Shown in pieces: positions 1 to 10,643 of a stretch of 64,000 nt of DNA (its first letter is position 1; each line of letters begins with the position of its first letter). The notes under the pieces are model-generated. The model made no database searches. It was not told where the DNA came from and was given only the letters and a program-made list of their open reading frames with translations. This DNA is from Rhizomucor pusillus. Lineage: Eukaryota; Mucoromycota; Mucoromycetes; Mucorales; Lichtheimiaceae. The position numbers and the translations under genes are program-made. The stretch spans positions 186,001-250,000 of the forward strand of contig FWWN02000703.1 in assembly GCA_900175165.2 (NCBI GenBank). The letters run 5' to 3'.

Positions 1-1
1 G

Positions 2-589
2 TGGCCATGCTTTGTCCTAATCACAGCAGTGGGCTACCTTGCATTTAAAGATGATACATGGAACTTGAAAGCAAAGCTTGGTATGCAGTGGCGACACGAG
101 TTTACATCAGCGAGTCGGGAAGCATTGCAAGATAATGTAAAATCCAAGTCCGAAAAGGTTTAGAAAAAGAAACGTACTAACACGATTAAGTTATAGTTAC
201 ATTGCTGTGGATTTGAAAACCCTATGGATCACGCGACTTACTTTGCACGGTGTTGGCCAGAATCGTTGCTGCCGGGATGCGCCTACAAGTTTTACTCGTT
301 TGAATCCTACTTTTTATCCAGGACGTACACGGTGTCCTTTGCGATCGTTCCTTTACACATTCTCGTCATTATCGCTTCGTTCTTGTGCTCGAACCACGTC
401 GACCATCTCTTTGGTACCCGAGCAAGACCGCCGATTCCATATTTAGGGAAATTCAGCGACTGGCGAGATTGGGAACGTGAACAGAAGCGTCTGAAAGAAG
501 ACTCAGTTTCTTCCCTGGAACCAGTCCGAACCCGCGCCAGGGCAACCGGGAATGATACCATGCAAAAATTAACACCTAGGTGTTCGTAA
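2..589 (+). CDS. Tetraspanin, 5'-truncated by the window edge
   Basis: Exons 2-136 and 197-589 are joined in phase 0 by a 60-base intron (GTAAAA donor, TACTAAC branch-like site, TTATAG acceptor). The first exon encodes a hydrophobic helix (CFVLITAVGYLAF) and the start of a large extracellular loop. The second continues with the tetraspanin CCG signature (HCCGFENP), a further Cys in FARCWPES, and the LPGC motif. A last membrane helix (near VPLHILVIIASFLC) and a charged cytoplasmic tail follow. This is the third-helix to fourth-helix half of a tetraspanin, a plasma-membrane organiser. The ATG at 224 is internal, not the start, because the CCG motif lies upstream of it. The N-terminal half lies outside the window. 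Confidence 0.85.
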
Positions 590-973
590 AAGCATCTTAT
601 CTCTTGAGGATTCTGCCTAAATAAAACAACGCATTGCATATAGGCAACAATTGATCACAATATCCCTTTCAATCCCAAAAGTATCAGAAGATGGAGAGAG
701 AGAGAGATAGTGCATCTCACCTTGTACACCCCAGGTGGTGGAACGAGCCGGATTGCTACTCCCCTATCACTCTCTCTCACACAACTTTTTTTTTCTTTTT
801 GCTACAGAAAGCAAAGCTACAGAAAGCAAAACTCCTTTTTCGTTTTCTTTCCCTTTTTTTTTTCTGGTGTGTACGAGTTAAGGTACGGTTTTTTAAGCTT
901 GTGAGAGACCACCTCACCTTATCTTGGCTGATCGCACATTGCGAACTTTGAGGACATCGCAGCCCTGTCCAAA
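590..973. other. Intergenic spacer, tetraspanin 3' end to Ras start
   Basis: Contains a polyadenylation-like AATAAAA near 620, a short GA run near 692-706 and several poly-T/CT tracts from 787 to 865. The T/CT tracts are typical of the leader ahead of the Ras start. No coding signal seen. Confidence 0.6.
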
Positions 974-1911
974 ATGATGCTTTACAAATTGGTCGTCCTT
1001 GGCGATGGTGGTGTAGGAAAGGCAGGTTGCCCCGGAGATACGTTTCTGTGGAAACTGGGTTACTGACAAATTTCCATTTGCACGGTTACAGACTGCATTA
1101 ACGATTCAGGTAAAAAAAAAAAAAAAAAGATGCAGAGCGGCGGCGGTGCGAGGGCACGATGAATTCTTCTATTAACGCATTGCTGTTGCAAAAACAAATA
1201 CTCAAAGCTTTGCTTGAACCATTTTGTTGGTGAGTACGCGTGATTTACTACAATAAAGGGGGGCAAGCAAGGTGTTAACCATCTAGTTTCCTATAGAGGT
1301 AGGCGTTCAATAATGAGACCACTTATTTTCACAGCACACCAAAGTTGACCTTGAATCGCGCAGACGTACGATCCAACAATCGAAGACTGTTATCGCAAAC
1401 AAGTTGTTATTGACGACCAACCTTGCATTCTGGAAGTCCTGGATACGGCTGGGCAAGGTAAGCATACTATATTTGGTTCAGTCTTGTCGCTGTTCCTCTC
1501 ATACTACTCCATCCAACAACAGAGGAATACACTGCACTGCGTGACCAGTGGATCCGGGATGGTGAAGGATTTTTGCTTGTTTACTCTATAACAGCACGAT
1601 CAACATTTGAACGCATCGAGCGCTTCAGAGAGCAAATTTTCCGAGTCAAAGATGTGGATAATGTACCTCTCATGCTAGTTGGAAACAAGTGCGATAGAGT
1701 TACTGAGCGCGAAGTCACCCGCGAAGAAGGATTAATGATGGCGAAGCGACTCGCTTGCGACTTTATAGAAACTTCGGCAAAGACATGTGTCAATGTCGAA
1801 CGCTCTTTCTATCAAGTTGTCAAAATCATTCGTGCTCAACGTGGTGAAAGTCAACGGACTCAAAAACGCCCAGGCAGGGAGAAGAAAAAGACTAAATGCA
1901 CCATTCTTTAA
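974..1911 (+). CDS. Ras small GTPase (Ras-2-like), six exons
   Basis: Exons 974-1021, 1092-1109, 1208-1229, 1297-1298, 1364-1457 and 1523-1911 give 190 residues. The P-loop GDGGVGKT is split by the first intron. Then come [22 protein letters not shown] (effector region, read across four exons), [15 protein letters not shown] (switch II), NKCD, ETSAK and a basic tail ending in the CaaX box CTIL, which predicts farnesylation and membrane anchoring. It acts as a GTP-dependent switch, in fungi usually for morphogenesis and cAMP signalling. Intron 1 uses a GC donor (AAG/GCAGGT). The Glu of FVET is only encoded if a 2-base exon (AG, 1297-1298) is included. The introns either side of it are 67 and 65 bases, normal for this genome. 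Confidence 0.93.
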
Positions 1912-2621
1912 AATTCCTTCTTGTCATATCCTTTTTTCGGGCACAAGCGTAACGGTCACTTGCTTTATATTTAAATCCGTACCTCACGTGTAGTCCTCGG
2001 TAACTCTGCAATATTTTCCTGTCTCCCTCCTCTCTTACCTCATATACACCCACGCACCACACGTACACACACATTACACACATATTTTCATTCTCCATTT
2101 TCCCTTTGCTATATCCCATTTTTTATCGGTATCCATTTACCATAGCTATATTATCCCGCTATCTCACCTTCTATTCATCCTCTTTTTTCCCTTTTTTTTC
2201 AACGAATGTAGCACTATTTGCTTTAAATCTTTCGATGATTATCCATCATCAATGAACTTTCTAGGGGTTATTCTTTTTTCCATCACATAGCCCGCAGTGA
2301 CCTCCTTTGACATGTCTGCTAAACTAGAATCTCCAAAAACGTTGGAGAATTTGGTCAGGAGAAGATCGCGATCTTGAATGTTCTTTTTAGACTCTAGAGA
2401 AAGTTGGGGGCGATATTTAGTATTTCTGTAGTCAGCAAAGGTAACTGGGAGAAAGAGTAAATAAAGAAAAACACGATGTCAAGGACAGGGGCCGTCAAGC
2501 AAAGGTACGGGAACGGTCAAGGTATAAAATACTGTCTTACATGCTTGCAACAGCGAAGAATCTTTACCTTCCATCCACTCTTCTTTTTGTCCTAAACACC
2601 TCTGCACTCGCGCTTAAGATC
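1912..2621. other. Intergenic spacer Ras to Ncs1
   Basis: AT- and CT-rich sequence with pyrimidine tracts and a TATAAAAT-like element near 2523, about 100 bases before the Ncs1 start, which could serve as its core promoter. No coding signal recognised. Confidence 0.5.
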
Positions 2622-3470
2622 ATGGGTAAAGCTCAAAGTAAATTGACAGCTGAGCAGATCTCTGAGCTTCAAAGACGCACATACTGTAAGTTGTCTATCA
2701 GATTCGTGCATAGTTCAATAATTTCTTGGCTGAAAGGTGATTCATGCAGTTGACAAAAAGGAGCTTAAACATTGGTAAGACTTGACATTCTGCGTATGCC
2801 ATATATATACTGACGGCTTTGAACGAATTGTATAGGTACAAGGGATTTCTCAAGGACTGCCCGTCAGGTCAGCTTGACAAGACCGAGTTTCAAAAGATCT
2901 ACAAACAGTTCTTCCCGTTTGGCGACCCATCGACTTTTGCCGATTACGTTTTTGATGTGTTTGACGAAAACAAGAACGGCGTGATAGATTTCAATGAATT
3001 CATCTGTGCACTGTCTGTAACAAGCCGTGGACAAATTGAAGAGAAGTTGTATTGTAAATGTTCATCTGATCGACCATCAGACTGCTGTGCAACGACATGC
3101 TCACAACTTTTATTTTTACCTATTTAGGGGCATTCCAGCTGTACGACATTGACCATGATGGTCGAATTGCTCGGGACGAGATGCTACTTGTAGTACGATC
3201 AATTTATAAAATGGTTGGCAGCATGGTCAAGCTACCGCTGGATGAGGACACTCCAGAGAAAAGAGTCAAAAAGATATTTGAATTGATGGATCTGGTAAGT
3301 AGCAGACAACCCGATTTGGGCTTCGCACACTACATACTGACACGCTGCGCTGCTTTACTTTCACTTTAAAGGACAATGACGGATCCCTGAGCATGGATGA
3401 ATTCAAGCGAGGTTCCGTAAAGGATCCTACAATTGTCCAGGCATTGAATTTGTACGATGGTCTTGTTTAA
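2622..3470 (+). CDS. NCS1: Neuronal calcium sensor 1 / frequenin
   Basis: Exons 2622-2685, 2750-2774, 2836-3053, 3128-3294 and 3372-3470 encode 190 residues, the usual family length. The protein starts MGKAQSKL; Gly2 and Ser6 fit an N-myristoylation site. The first EF-hand is the degenerate Cys-Pro type (DCPSG). Three canonical loops follow: [24 protein letters not shown] and [10 protein letters not shown]. The protein binds calcium and in fungi regulates phosphatidylinositol 4-kinase and calcium tolerance at membranes. ATG 2622 is preferred over upstream in-frame starts because it creates the myristoylation motif. All introns are GT-AG with conserved phases. Confidence 0.95.
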
Positions 3471-4918
3471 TAATCGAATATTTTACCATATCATCTTTAC
3501 ACGTATTCACACTACTACCTTTCAAATAGTCATTGTTAATACTCCAACATTCTATTAATACATATACAGATTTGATTGTCTTTGGATAAGAAGAAGGCAT
3601 AGTGATAACCTATAGCTTTGCGTCGCATTCGCTGTTTAGATGGGCGTACCAACAATTTGATAAACGACTTGTAGATCCCACTTTGTTACAGAGCTTCAGT
3701 AACTTGACGTTTCAAACATCAAATCACCTAATATACCACTTTCAATAACCTTTCGACCGTTTCCATATTTCATTTAACATTATTTCCTACGCGAAATAGT
3801 CCATATCCAGAGTTGGATTAATAGATTGGGAAGAGTGTTATTGGTCATGTGCAAAGGGGATCACAAAAAAGGCACTTTGTAAGCAATTCGACGTTTTGAT
3901 CGAATACCCAGAACGTAAATCAAAGGATACATCTCAATGTGCAGATTTTACTGTCGAACAAGAATAAGAAGAGTCCATCTACCTATTTTGAACAGATAGT
4001 AATCTGTTGTTTTCGAGTGATTGATCGTCGCTTGATACCCATGTTGTTCTCTTCCCAAAGCAAGTAATCAAAAGCATCAAAACAACGGGATTATCTCAGC
4101 TGCATGCTGGAGATACAACATGCAGTTTGCACATTGTCAATTGCAACCTAACACCTTAATGTCTATCAATCGCTGATGCCAACAAGATATTTTATCGACT
4201 ACATGGAAGGTCGTCTTCTCCATCACCTCCTTTTTTCCTCTAATAGATCGCCCAGGAGCAATGGTTATAGAGGAAAATGAAACTGATAGTAAGAACCGAG
4301 CAAGCTGCTACCTACGGGCAAAGGTGTGCAGACTGATGGGGTTCCACGAGCTCGGATCATCGCGCGCGCGGAGACTCGAAATGTTTTAATGACCTTGAAA
4401 CAAAATGGTAGTAGTGTCTCGGCTCGTTTTCCGTTGTGAGACAGATTCAGGAACACGGGTGAAACCGCGTTTCATGGCAACAAAAGGGAGCAACGAGATG
4501 AAAAGGATAGGGGCATTCTAGGGGGAGCAAACAGGCAAGAAAGAAACTAGCATCATGGAATATTAAACAGGAATTGCCCACCAGCAGCGGCGGCGCCCAA
4601 CGTCACATGAAAAGCCTTTCCTCGAGTTTTTGGGCATTTCAAACAACTTTTACAGTCATTTAAAATAATTTCTGTGTTGTGTGCGTGTGTGTGTGCTCTC
4701 CAACATTCTACTCTCAGAAGTTCGACGCTGCATGCACACGCCCACACTCAGTAATTACAAGCATTGACAACCGAGCACAACATTCCTTATTATATGAATA
4801 TTTGCCACCACCTCCATTGACATTTACTATACTTTTGCATCGTCCTTTTTTTATTTGCTGCATATTCGTTTTCTTTTGTGTCATCCCTTAATTTCACAGC
4901 ACTCCATCATCTCGCGAA
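3471..4918. other. Intergenic region upstream of the Num1-like gene
   Basis: About 1.45 kb, AT-rich in its first half. A GT-rich stretch lies near 4675-4695 and CT-rich sequence just ahead of the next start. Only short ORFs in conflicting frames; I see no gene or RNA. Confidence 0.5.
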
Positions 4919-7900
4919 ATGAGCTCGCCTCCCCCCAAGCACTCCTTATCTTCCCCAACATCTGGAGGCTCACCGTCTCCCGTATTGCCAACGCCATCTT
5001 CCTCGTCGTCCGCTTCCGAGGTCACCAACCAACTCAGACGTGAACTCGAGCAACAGATAGCAGAAAAGGAAAAGCAACTGCAGGATTCTACAAGCGGGAT
5101 CGGAAAAAGCGTGATAGCTCGACAAATCAGTCAGTTAAAAGAAAGGCTACAGGAAGTTGACAAAAGACAGCCAGTCTCGCCGAACCCGATACGACGTTCA
5201 CAGTCTCCAGCAGAGGAAGATCTTTCTCCTGCAACTTTAGAAAAACTGCGCAACCTGGAGCGGGATCTCAGCGCGTATCGAGGGTACCAGCAATTATCAC
5301 CTAGTCTTAGCAGCAGCCGAAAGGATAAGGTAGTGGTTTTAGTCTTTCTTCCTGCATACACTGAAGCGTGTACATATCTAACAAGTTCTACTCTCTTTTA
5401 CTTTTTCCGTCTTTCCTTTTCTCCTACTCTAGTTACTTGGACAACGCTCATCGGGTCTGGATCCATTGCCAAGCCCATCAACGTCTACCATGCTTCCACC
5501 CGCACACGGCCGAGATTCGCCGTCGCTTTTACCACTTCCACCGCCGCCTACAGGCTCAACGCCCACGAAGCGACGTTCCAAAGTACCTAATGCCGACCGT
5601 CGAAATACGGATATCGAGTTTGCCACAGAAATCGGACAAGGTCTGCTGATAGAAGTCCGAAAAATGCAGGCGCTTTTGCAGGAGAAAGAAGACCAGCTCA
5701 AGCAGCTTGAGGCTCAAAAAGCCGATCTTGAAAGAGCAGCCGAGTCAATGGCTAAACAACTTCGACAAAAAGAGGAGAATGAAGGTAATTTACAAGATCG
5801 CTCCCAAATTTTGCCTTGACATTGTTTGTTAATCGCGGTTTCTTGCTATGCAGAAAAATTGAAGGAGGAGACTTGGAACCTCGAGCTTGCTAAGCAGGAG
5901 TTGACTACGACCGTGACGGAGCTGCAGCAGAACCTGAGCAAATCCAACGCGGAGCAGAAACGCATGCAAGACCACATGGACGAGCTCACCTCAGAAATCG
6001 AGCACATGCGCGACAAGGAAGAACGGCTGGCAGCGACCGTTGAAGCAATGAAACAGAAACATGAGCATGATATGGCCAATCTGCGGCGGCATTCTGCAGG
6101 ATTGCAGCGTGAAAAGGCTGATTTTGCAAAGCAGGTAGAAGCACTTTCTTCCGAGCTTGCTATTGCCAAAGCCCAAAGCAGAATTGCAAAGAAGAGTCAG
6201 TCTGATTTGAGACCTGCAGCGGCACCAGCTGATCCTCGCGAAGAACAGACACAGAGCACAGCTGGACCTTCCAAGGAAGGAAGCACGCCTGGCACGACCC
6301 CTCCTCCGTCACCAAAGCAGACGCCCTCGAGAAACCAAGCGCTTGAAGTCGAAACGCTAAAGTCTTCACTCGCACATGCGCACAGAATGGTGTCTAACTT
6401 GAGGTCTAATCTCCACAAGGAAAAGACCGAAAAGTTCGAGCTCAAAAAACTCTTGTCTGAATATCAGGAGACAATTGAGCAGCTGCAAAATGATCCTCGT
6501 CTGTGGGTAGATACTGGATATCCGAAATCAGGATCTGGCGGCGGCGGCGCCTCCCAGGAGGCAAACGGAGGCAGCGGCGCGCATAGACGCCATCGCAAGG
6601 GTAAGCGCAGAGTACCAGTTTCTAAAACCAGCGTTGCACGATACTCGAAGGGCGTTGAATCGTTGGATGACTCGTCAGACGTTGAAACCAGACGGAAACG
6701 CAAAGATTCCCAGCTCGCTTCTTACTATTCTTCTTCTGATGATTCGGAATACGAGGAAGAGGAGTATGAGGATGCTGACGATACCCTCAATGTTGTCGAT
6801 TCGCCAAACAACCATCAATTCGAGTCACTCTCGTCCGAGCTGTCAAAGAGTCAACGAAAACAAGAGGCCGCCGAAGCGCCTCGAACGCTTGGCGATGAAC
6901 TCAGTGCGGCGTTTTCTTCCAGTCCAGAAAAGACAGCTATCGCTGCGGGTGCCGCCGGTCTAGCCGCCGGATCTGTGCTCGAATCTTCATCATCGACACA
7001 GCCAGCCGGCGTTGATACCTCTACGCAGACAGACGATAACACCACGCCCCAAATTTCTACACAAGAAATCGCTGTCCAGACCGACGACGTGGAAAAGAAA
7101 GAGTTCAGCCAAGTACAGACATCCACTGTAGATATCGCTCCGGCGCCTGGTCACGATGCAGAAACTCAATGTGTGGCGGTCGCTACTGTAGATGCAGCTA
7201 TGCAAAGTGAGCAGCTTCCAGGCATTGACCAGTATATCCAGTGTGAAAGTGCTACGTACAGTGACAGCAGCGTTCAATGCGAGCCAGTGAAGACGTTGGA
7301 TCAAAGCGTGCAGCATAGCATCCAATCTATCGACAGCAGTGTACAGAGCGACCCTCCTGCGGTTGCGGAAACGGTAGATGCTTCTTCGCAGTACGATCTG
7401 GTGCGGGCTACCAAGGACGCAGAGGTACAGGTTGCTCTTGAAGCTTCTTCATCCGACGCTGCAGCAGCAGTTCTAGCCAACTCACCTCGACGTGAAAGTG
7501 GTTCCTCTTCAGATCATACAGCAGCCGTCGCTACTGCTGGAGCAGCGGGTGTATTCGGATTGGGTGCATTAGCTGCCCGCGCGTTTGGTGGTCTCATGAG
7601 CTCAAAGTCTGCAGAGCCGCAAGAAACAGTTGAAAAAGATAGAACTGTTAAACAGAATGATGCAGATCGATCTGTTACACCTGCAGTACTTGGTACTACG
7701 TCTGCTGACGTCTCCGAACAACCAGCATCGCCGCAAGAAGCAGCTGAGAAGGATAGTGCGACCAAAGACGATGAGGCAGATCAATCTGTGACGCCTGCAG
7801 CACCTGCTACCGAAGCCATTATCTCGTCGCAAGGAGCAGTTCAGAACTTGTCTAATCGGACCAGGAACGACGATGCTCAGGTGAAGGACGAAACTGCTTC

Positions 7901-9389
7901 AAAGCAAGAACAAGATGTGCCATCTCCGTCTCAAGTAGCTAGCAACGACGCTGCCGCTGCTGCTGAGCAAGTAGATCAAGAAGCTACATCACCTGTACCA
8001 TCCGCCGAAAAGAAAGCATCATCCACAACGCCAGCCGTAGCAGCAGCAGCAGCCACTGGAGCAGCTGTAAGTCCATCGACTGCTCCGAAAGAGATGACGA
8101 CCCCCGTGCCCTCCATCAACAAAGATATAGCCACCAATGCTGATGACAAGGCGGTCCCAACAGACTCAAAAGGAGATGCAAAGGTTTACAGCAAAGCAGA
8201 GACGGACGCCATGATTGCAGCCGCTGTTGCCGATGCCTTGGCGAAGGCCAATGCTAACGCGGCAACAGATAAGAACAATGCTGCTGGAAAGGAGCTGAGC
8301 CAGCATCAGAGCAGCCAATCTAATGTTGAAGCAGACGATAAGCCTACGTCTTCCGACTTGGCAGCACGCGAATCAGCAGCTGAGGGCGTACCAGTTAGAC
8401 CCGTCAGTCCTCCTCCTACTCACTTGCTATCACGACTCAGCCATGCACCGTCTAACCGCTCCAGCGTAAACTCTACTGTTGACAAAGGCAAAGCGCCAGT
8501 GCGTGTACTTCGGAGTGCACCTGCTCCTCCTCCTGTGAATGATGAGCAAGCAGCTTCTTTGATGTCTAGCGTCTCAACATCCGAGCCACGAGCTTCGTTT
8601 GGATCATCAGCCTACGATGGTTCTATGCGTAACCAAGGTGACGGCGAGGCTGGACCGATCGCTCTTGTCACTCAGACAATGATTGGAGACTGGATGTGGA
8701 AATACACCCGCAACGCAGTAGGTAGTGGTTTGTCGGACCACCGCCACCGAAGATTCTTCTGGGTGCATCCTTATACCCGCACGTTATACTGGAGCCCGAA
8801 TGCCCCTGGTAACCCAAGGAATCAGACAAAGACGAAGAGCGGTGAGTGGTATAGCTTGTTAAAAAAATGAGACCAGGATGATTGATGGATTTTGTGTGTA
8901 GCATTGATTGAAGGAGTCTCTGTGATCCCAGATAACAACAGCGCGCCAGCGCCGGGAGTTCCTAATGTCAGCTTGTTGATAAAGACGAGCGGTCGAGTGA
9001 TCAAATTGACCGCACCCAACATGGATCGACACAACATCTGGCTAGAATCCTTGTCGTACTTGTTAACACGAGGTGCCAACCACCAGGATACCAAGAGCAT
9101 CGGATTTGACACGACATCTTCGTCCGCTGCTACTCGATCCTTGTCTCACCGTCCAAGCATGCAGGGCCTGCAACATTATTTCCGATCTGGCTCCAAGCAC
9201 AGCGAGCAAGCAGCAGCGCAAGCAGCGACCGCCGTCGGTAGAGACGATGATTCGGAAGATGAAGCATTAGAGGACGTCCGCATGTGCTGTGATGGCAAAC
9301 ACCATGTTTCCAAACTCGAACGCGATCATATCCATCAACATCGGCCGTACTATCGCAAACGGCAAAGTCGACAACCTCTGAAGGGATGA
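4919..9389 (+). CDS. Num1/Mcp5/ApsA-like cortical anchor protein with PH domain
   Basis: Exons 4919-5329, 5433-5784, 5854-8841 and 8902-9389 encode 1412 residues. The N-terminus is Ser/Pro-rich with heptad regions (LRRELEQQIAEKEKQLQ). Next is the conserved coiled-coil segment of this family (EFATEIGQGLLIEVRKMQ) extending to about residue 360, then a long acidic, Ala/Gln-rich middle. Residues about 640-785 hold a dozen VQ/TQ-type motifs such as STQTDD, AVQTDD, SVQCEP and SVQSDP. The C-terminus (about 1190-1305) is a PH domain starting MIGDWMWKYTR, with the family's RRFFWVHPYTRTLYWS. Homologues sit at the cell cortex, bind phosphoinositides through the PH domain and anchor dynein and mitochondria for nuclear migration. 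Confidence 0.9.
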
Positions 9390-9782
9390 ACACACGATGC
9401 CAAAGAATATTAACTCGTCTTCCTTTCGTATTTCCTAATACTATTTTCTTTTTCATCATCAACACAAATCTTCATTCACGCGAAAGGAAAACAATGCAAT
9501 CTTTTTTCTCCTTTCCCTCATACATTTACACACACACTTTGCTCACTTTCCTTTCCCTTCTTACCCCCAATCTCCCTCTCTCTCTCTTTTTTTTTTCCTC
9601 TTTGACTATTTCTTAAAACATATACACAGTAAGGTCTCTTTTCTGTTTTTATTTTCTATTCTACCAAAACGCAAGATTAAAAAATAAGGAAAACATTTGT
9701 AAATGAATTCTCCCGCATTCGTACCTGAAATGATAATCAGAGGGCCGAGCTGAGTGGTGGGCCATTATTCCGGTTAGGCAAC
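9390..9782. other. Short intergenic spacer
   Basis: Pyrimidine- and T-rich 3' region of the Num1-like gene followed by the leader of thymidylate kinase. No separate gene seen. Confidence 0.5.
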
Positions 9783-10643
9783 ATGTCAAGACGGGGAGCC
9801 TTCATAGTTGTTGAAGGATGCGATCGCTCCGGGAAATCTACGCAATGTGCACGGCTAGCTGAGCGGCTAGACAAGGAGGGACACCGAGTACAGCTGATCA
9901 AGTTTCCAGGTACACCACGAAATCCTTCACGTCCGTGACGAGATTGATCCTAAAGACGATTGCACGACATAGATCGCACAACACAGACAGGCCAAATGAT
10001 TGATAGTTATTTGAAACGCTCCAGTCACCTAGACGACCACGCTATCCATTTGTTGTTTTCAGCCAACCGGTGGGAGGCCATGTAAGCGACGATATAGAGG
10101 ACATATTGCCTGCCAGCGAGCCGTCGCATTTAATGCGGGATATGTATGCCAGGAAAGCGATAGAAGCACAGTTGAAAGCAGGCACGACGCTTATCGTTGA
10201 CCGATACGCGTACTCTGGCGTAGCGTTCTCGTCAGCCAAGGGTCTCGACTTGGAATGGTGCAAAAATCCAGACAGGGGACTGTTGCAGCCTGATTTGGTG
10301 CTATTCCTTGATCTGCCCATCGAGGAGGCGCAAAAGAGAGGAGGTTTTGGCGATGAACGGTACGAGACGCTGGAACTCCAAACAAAAGTACGCAGCAAGT
10401 TCCTGGAACTGCGCGAGTATCCTTGGAAGGTATAAACAATTATTTATTACTATTTATTTGTCTTTCTCTCTGCTTACATTTTTCCCATCTTCCTCTCCAT
10501 CTTTGCTGATATTTAAACGGCAACTATAATAGACAATCCAAGCATCAAAGTCGATGGATGACGTTCATGAGGACATGTGGGAAGCCGTCGTGAAAATCTT
10601 GGAACCCTCACTATCCGAGTTAAAGTTCAATTTGTGGCAATAA
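9783..10643 (+). CDS. CDC8: Thymidylate (dTMP) kinase
   Basis: Exons 9783-9909, 9973-10081, 10153-10429 and 10533-10643 encode 207 residues, the normal length. The P-loop is EGCDRSGKST. DRTTQTGQMIDSYL and FSANRWE mark the dTMP site. The DRY motif is present (LIVDRYAYSGVAFSSAKG), followed by the PDLVLFLDLP strand and a short lid region. It phosphorylates dTMP to dTDP, the last committed step of dTTP synthesis. The third intron-exon join (GCC AT/GTAAGC to GCCAG/GAAAGC) restores the helix after NRWE as NRWEAMKAIEAQL. All introns are GT-AG. Confidence 0.95.

Noticed and set aside
224..589. ATG at 224 as the start of a 121-residue membrane protein
   Set aside because: The tetraspanin CCG motif lies upstream of it and is joined in frame to the exon before; 224 is internal.
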